DNA of 64,000 bases from Pyxicephalus adspersus (lineage: Eukaryota > Chordata > Amphibia > Anura > Pyxicephalidae): NCBI RefSeq assembly GCF_032062135.1, contig NC_092859.1, forward strand, positions 89,876,739 to 89,940,738, written 5' to 3'. This document shows positions 60,671 through 64,000 of the stretch, piece after piece. The translations under genes and the position numbers were made by a program. Position 1 is the first letter of the stretch, and each line of letters starts with the position of its first letter. Under the pieces are notes generated by a model that made no database searches, was not told the DNA's origin, and worked only from the letters and a program-made list of their open reading frames with translations.

Positions 60671-63600
60671 CAGACTGTTGATTGTTGTGCTAATTATTAC
60701 ATGTCAACCAAATTTTCGAAACCTAATATTGGTCCCCTTTTTTTCACTGGTTCACAATTAGTGTCTTTTTTTTAATTTTTACATACTACATTTTTTTCAA
60801 TGAATTGGTTGGAAATTCAGCTAGGATAACATGTCATATGCTGAAAAGCTGTAATGTTGCACTATAGTCAGAAACATTGTCAGCATTCAGAAGTGACAGT
60901 CACTGTATTTCTTAGTCAATACCTTTTGTGAAAGCCATAGATTTTCTTGGCAGAAAGTCAGGATTAATAATACAGGGTCATAACTTGCTAAACGTTTCAG
61001 CAGACAGCAAAATTCAGAACACCAGTTCTGTTTAATTTTTCATGTATATATTATCATTATCATTCCCACGCACAATCACTGTATTTGTTGGCCAGATAGA
61101 TGTTTTACCTTTATTTGGTAAAGGCTCTGCTACATGTGAATGTTTTAGTAGTTTGAAACTAACCACGTGCTTTATTTTTATTTAATAAAATCACTGTGTT
61201 GAATAAAACGTATAGTATATATACGTTTGTAGATTTTCTTTTTGTGTTTAAAGCCAGGACAAAAATATTTTTTGCAAGAAGATATAAAATGCTGCAAAAT
61301 CATATGTTGCATTCTTTTTTTAAACCTGCCCATCTAGCTTTAAAGTTGATCTATCAAGAAAAAAAACTGCTGCATTAAGTGAAGGAAGCTAGCAATACCT
61401 AAGCATATTCTATAGGGTTGCAGTATGGCTTTCAACAGACAGCTGCAGTATGTCTTGGTGATGCTAGAACTTTGCTGTTCCTTCTTATGTTTCCTGTTGG
61501 CCAGCATGGTAATCTAGAACAGTGGTGGTCCAATAGGTATGTGTAAAGATAGATAAGTAAGTTGTAATTGGCTACTGCCCAGCTATGAATTGGGAACTGC
61601 AGGTGTCCTTAGTTACTTTCAGTTTATACTTGACTCTTTAAGCTCCTTAGAACATGTTTTCCTGTATTTTTATAATTTCTTTGTTGTAAAAAATACTAAG
61701 GCTAAGCATTAGTGTACCTTTAATAGATTGGAGAGGAGGGATATTAAAGAAGTAGGAGATAACTTTATGAGTACTTTTATAGTAGACCTTATTTCATTTA
61801 CAGTATCTAGGCTGACCATAGCAATTTCTGTTGTTTAAAGCCTAGGCCAGCCATGGTAAATGGAGTTGTGAAGTTAGGTACTACTCCAGGACACTGAGTG
61901 AAAAGGTGCCTGATTGCAGCTGTGTCTTGTCTTCCTATCCAGCTGGCACAGCACCTCATCAATAACATAGTATTGTTCTGTTATTATGAGCAGCCATAAA
62001 TACTACTTGGGGTTTGGTATAACCCACACAATTTAGATCTTTATTCTTCAGTTGTTCTAAAGCTGAGAATTATCGCAATAGCTTTTCAGATACTTACTTT
62101 GATGAGCCCCTATTGTTTTTTGTATTTTTTATTATAACCACTCTCAACATGTCAGCTATCTGTCCAAACTCCCTCATAGGAAATATACTTCTAAATTAAT
62201 TTGACATACACTAGGTACCTTTATTTCCCATTTCAGAGTGGATATATAGGGATGATTTAATGCAATATTTTTCACTATGCCAAGGCAATTTTTGTGTTTA
62301 CTTCCAACACCTAATTATATATAGTCAGTTGAATATAACTGATAAGAAATACAATTTCCACATACAAAGACAAAGTAAGCACAGGGACTTTTTGTAAATC
62401 ACCCCCATAAGGTAAGAACTAACTATTACTAACTAACTCACTATTTTTCCTCAGGCATTAAAACAAAGTTTACTTTTTCTCTCCACTATATACTTTATGT
62501 AAGATGCTTATTATGTAAGTATTTAAAATAGAAATATTACTGATAATTTGTTAATGTCTATAGGAGAGGAAAAAAAAAGGCTACAAAGCAGGGTGACACT
62601 AAAGAAGTTACATGATATATTCTCTTGTTTCTTTTCGGTTATATTACTAAATTTACATAGGACAGATTCATTGTGTGCTAGATAATTTATAATTACTTTA
62701 TGTTTTGATAAATGTATCACCTTTAATCAGGTGCAATATGATTACTTGGATGATGAAAACTGACCTTTCTGTAAATCGTACAAAAATATACCTAATAAGT
62801 AAAGGAGGAATGCAAGGTCTTTCTTTCTACAAGTATTCATTCAATGCAGGTTATTTCAGTAGACTATTCTGACACATTTATATATATTTTGTTTGAATAC
62901 CATTTTAAAAATATGCAAATAGCAGTTGGGTACTAATTAATTTATATTCCATAAAAGAATTGGATCACAACAACCTTGATGATTACAGACCAGTATCCAA
63001 TGAATAAATGGTCCCCCCCCGGGTCATTTTTTAATCTTCTCTAGATAGCCATTAAAAATTTAAGAAGGCAGGAGATGCTACCTCAGAACAATACCATACC
63101 ATATATACAATACACAGCAGAAATGTCATGATTAAAGCTCATCACGCACCACTTTTTTTCAGTGAGATTTTGCATAGCCTTAAAGTTGTCTTGGCAAACC
63201 AATAAAATATTGTGACTGCCCACATCTTTGCTTACTGCAGGGTCCCTGCATTTCACACATTCTGTATTATAGCAAAAGTATTTAGATTTAATATTGTGGC
63301 TAACAGATTTGTCAGGTAAACCTTAGCATAGTAAGATAATCATATCTGTTATTTCTGAACTTTGATTTTTTTCTCATTTTATAGATATCCTTGCTGTTTG
63401 CAATTACTTACTAACATAATTTAGCTCGTGTACTTATCATGACTACAGTGGTGTACTTTTTGAGGGTACCAATAATTAGCATGTTTTCTTTAATAAAGGT
63501 ATTGTCACTATGGTAGTGACTTGCTCAAGCTCACTATTGATTAACTCCAAATACTTCAAGTTTCAATTGATGTATGCAGTATATTGTTTGGCAATCCAGT

Positions 63601-64000
63601 AAGTAATACTAAAAGTATTTTAATTAGTTACCATAAAAAGCAGATTGCAGGACAACCACACATTTTGGACAGACTCTATCCTTTCTGAAGCTTGATGGGG
63701 TGCTGTGGGAATTCCTCTGTTGACCTTGCAAAGTTAAACATTTCTGTAAAGCGACAACAATAACATCATCTTTTCTCTTGTGTCTTTATTTTTGAGCCTT
63801 ATCATGACCCTTGTGGTCCTACTTTCATTTTGCCCTAAGACACAACTTTTTAAGCAAAGGAGGTCCTTTTATATAGATAGAATAGATGAACAGCATATTA
63901 CTGACTGCAGCGCTGTAAATGTTTTACCAACTAAATAAATACATCTGTATTTTATTGCATATTTTTGACAATATTGAATATCCATATTTTTGCCATTTGG
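60671..64000. other. no supported gene
   Basis: AT-rich DNA. CAGTGGTGGTCC at 61520-61531 resembles a hAT end, and CTTTAAAGTTGATCTATCAA at 61336-61356 resembles the left end of the MITE at 12802, but neither has a partner. A short C run is at 63013-63020. Confidence 0.4.

Noticed and set aside
61520..61640. Possible hAT element starting CAGTGGTGGTCC
   Set aside because: No matching right end or 8-bp duplication could be found.

Overview
The window looks like non-genic nuclear DNA from a vertebrate, most probably a frog of the ranoid group. The evidence is AT-rich sequence with no long intact open reading frame, plus an ageing mixture of transposable elements: Tx1-like L1, CR1-like LINE, Tc1-like, hAT and Tigger-like DNA elements, a tRNA-derived SINE, solo LTRs and many palindromic MITEs whose ends I associate from memory with anuran genomes. 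That taxonomic call is inference, because no search could be run. I found no host protein-coding exon, rRNA, tRNA gene or CRISPR array that I can defend. All coding traces belong to decayed transposons.

Layout. 0-9 kb: a hAT MITE with an 8-bp target duplication (517-890), an internally deleted tRNA-type SINE (977-1240), a palindromic MITE (1801-2030), a chimeric hAT element (5009-5410), a solo LTR with a perfect 5-bp target duplication (6820-7531), a tandemly duplicated repeat (8001-8304) and a long-TIR MITE (8819-9049). 9-24 kb: mostly unique AT-rich DNA, a MITE with a perfect central hairpin (12802-13244), a Tigger-like relic (17991-19470) that hosts another solo LTR (18686-19270), and a 740-bp purine-rich block (21535-22275). 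24-32 kb: short tandem repeats, a fossil Tc1-like transposase (26790-27242), a hAT-like end with a degenerate minisatellite (27643-28115), a CR1-like LINE split by a MITE (28116-29899) and two more repeats.

32-48 kb: a near-5'-complete but internally gutted Tx1-like L1 (33440-36127), a hAT transposase C-terminal relic (37190-37345), several MITEs and AT/CA simple repeats. 48-64 kb: a second copy of the first solo LTR family in the opposite orientation (51344-52006), a 5'-truncated L1 tail with clear target duplications (52641-52902), a third relative of the GC-rich hAT family (53491-53933), and a duplicated segment near 60 kb that may be a retroelement RNase H remnant. Several high-complexity, repeat-free blocks could be conserved non-coding elements, but only alignment can show that.

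The elements do not form a pathway. What they record is insertion history: a MITE inside a LINE, an LTR inside a Tigger-like element, recombined solo LTRs, and non-autonomous hAT elements exchanging modules. I did not find a convincing previously undescribed biological system.
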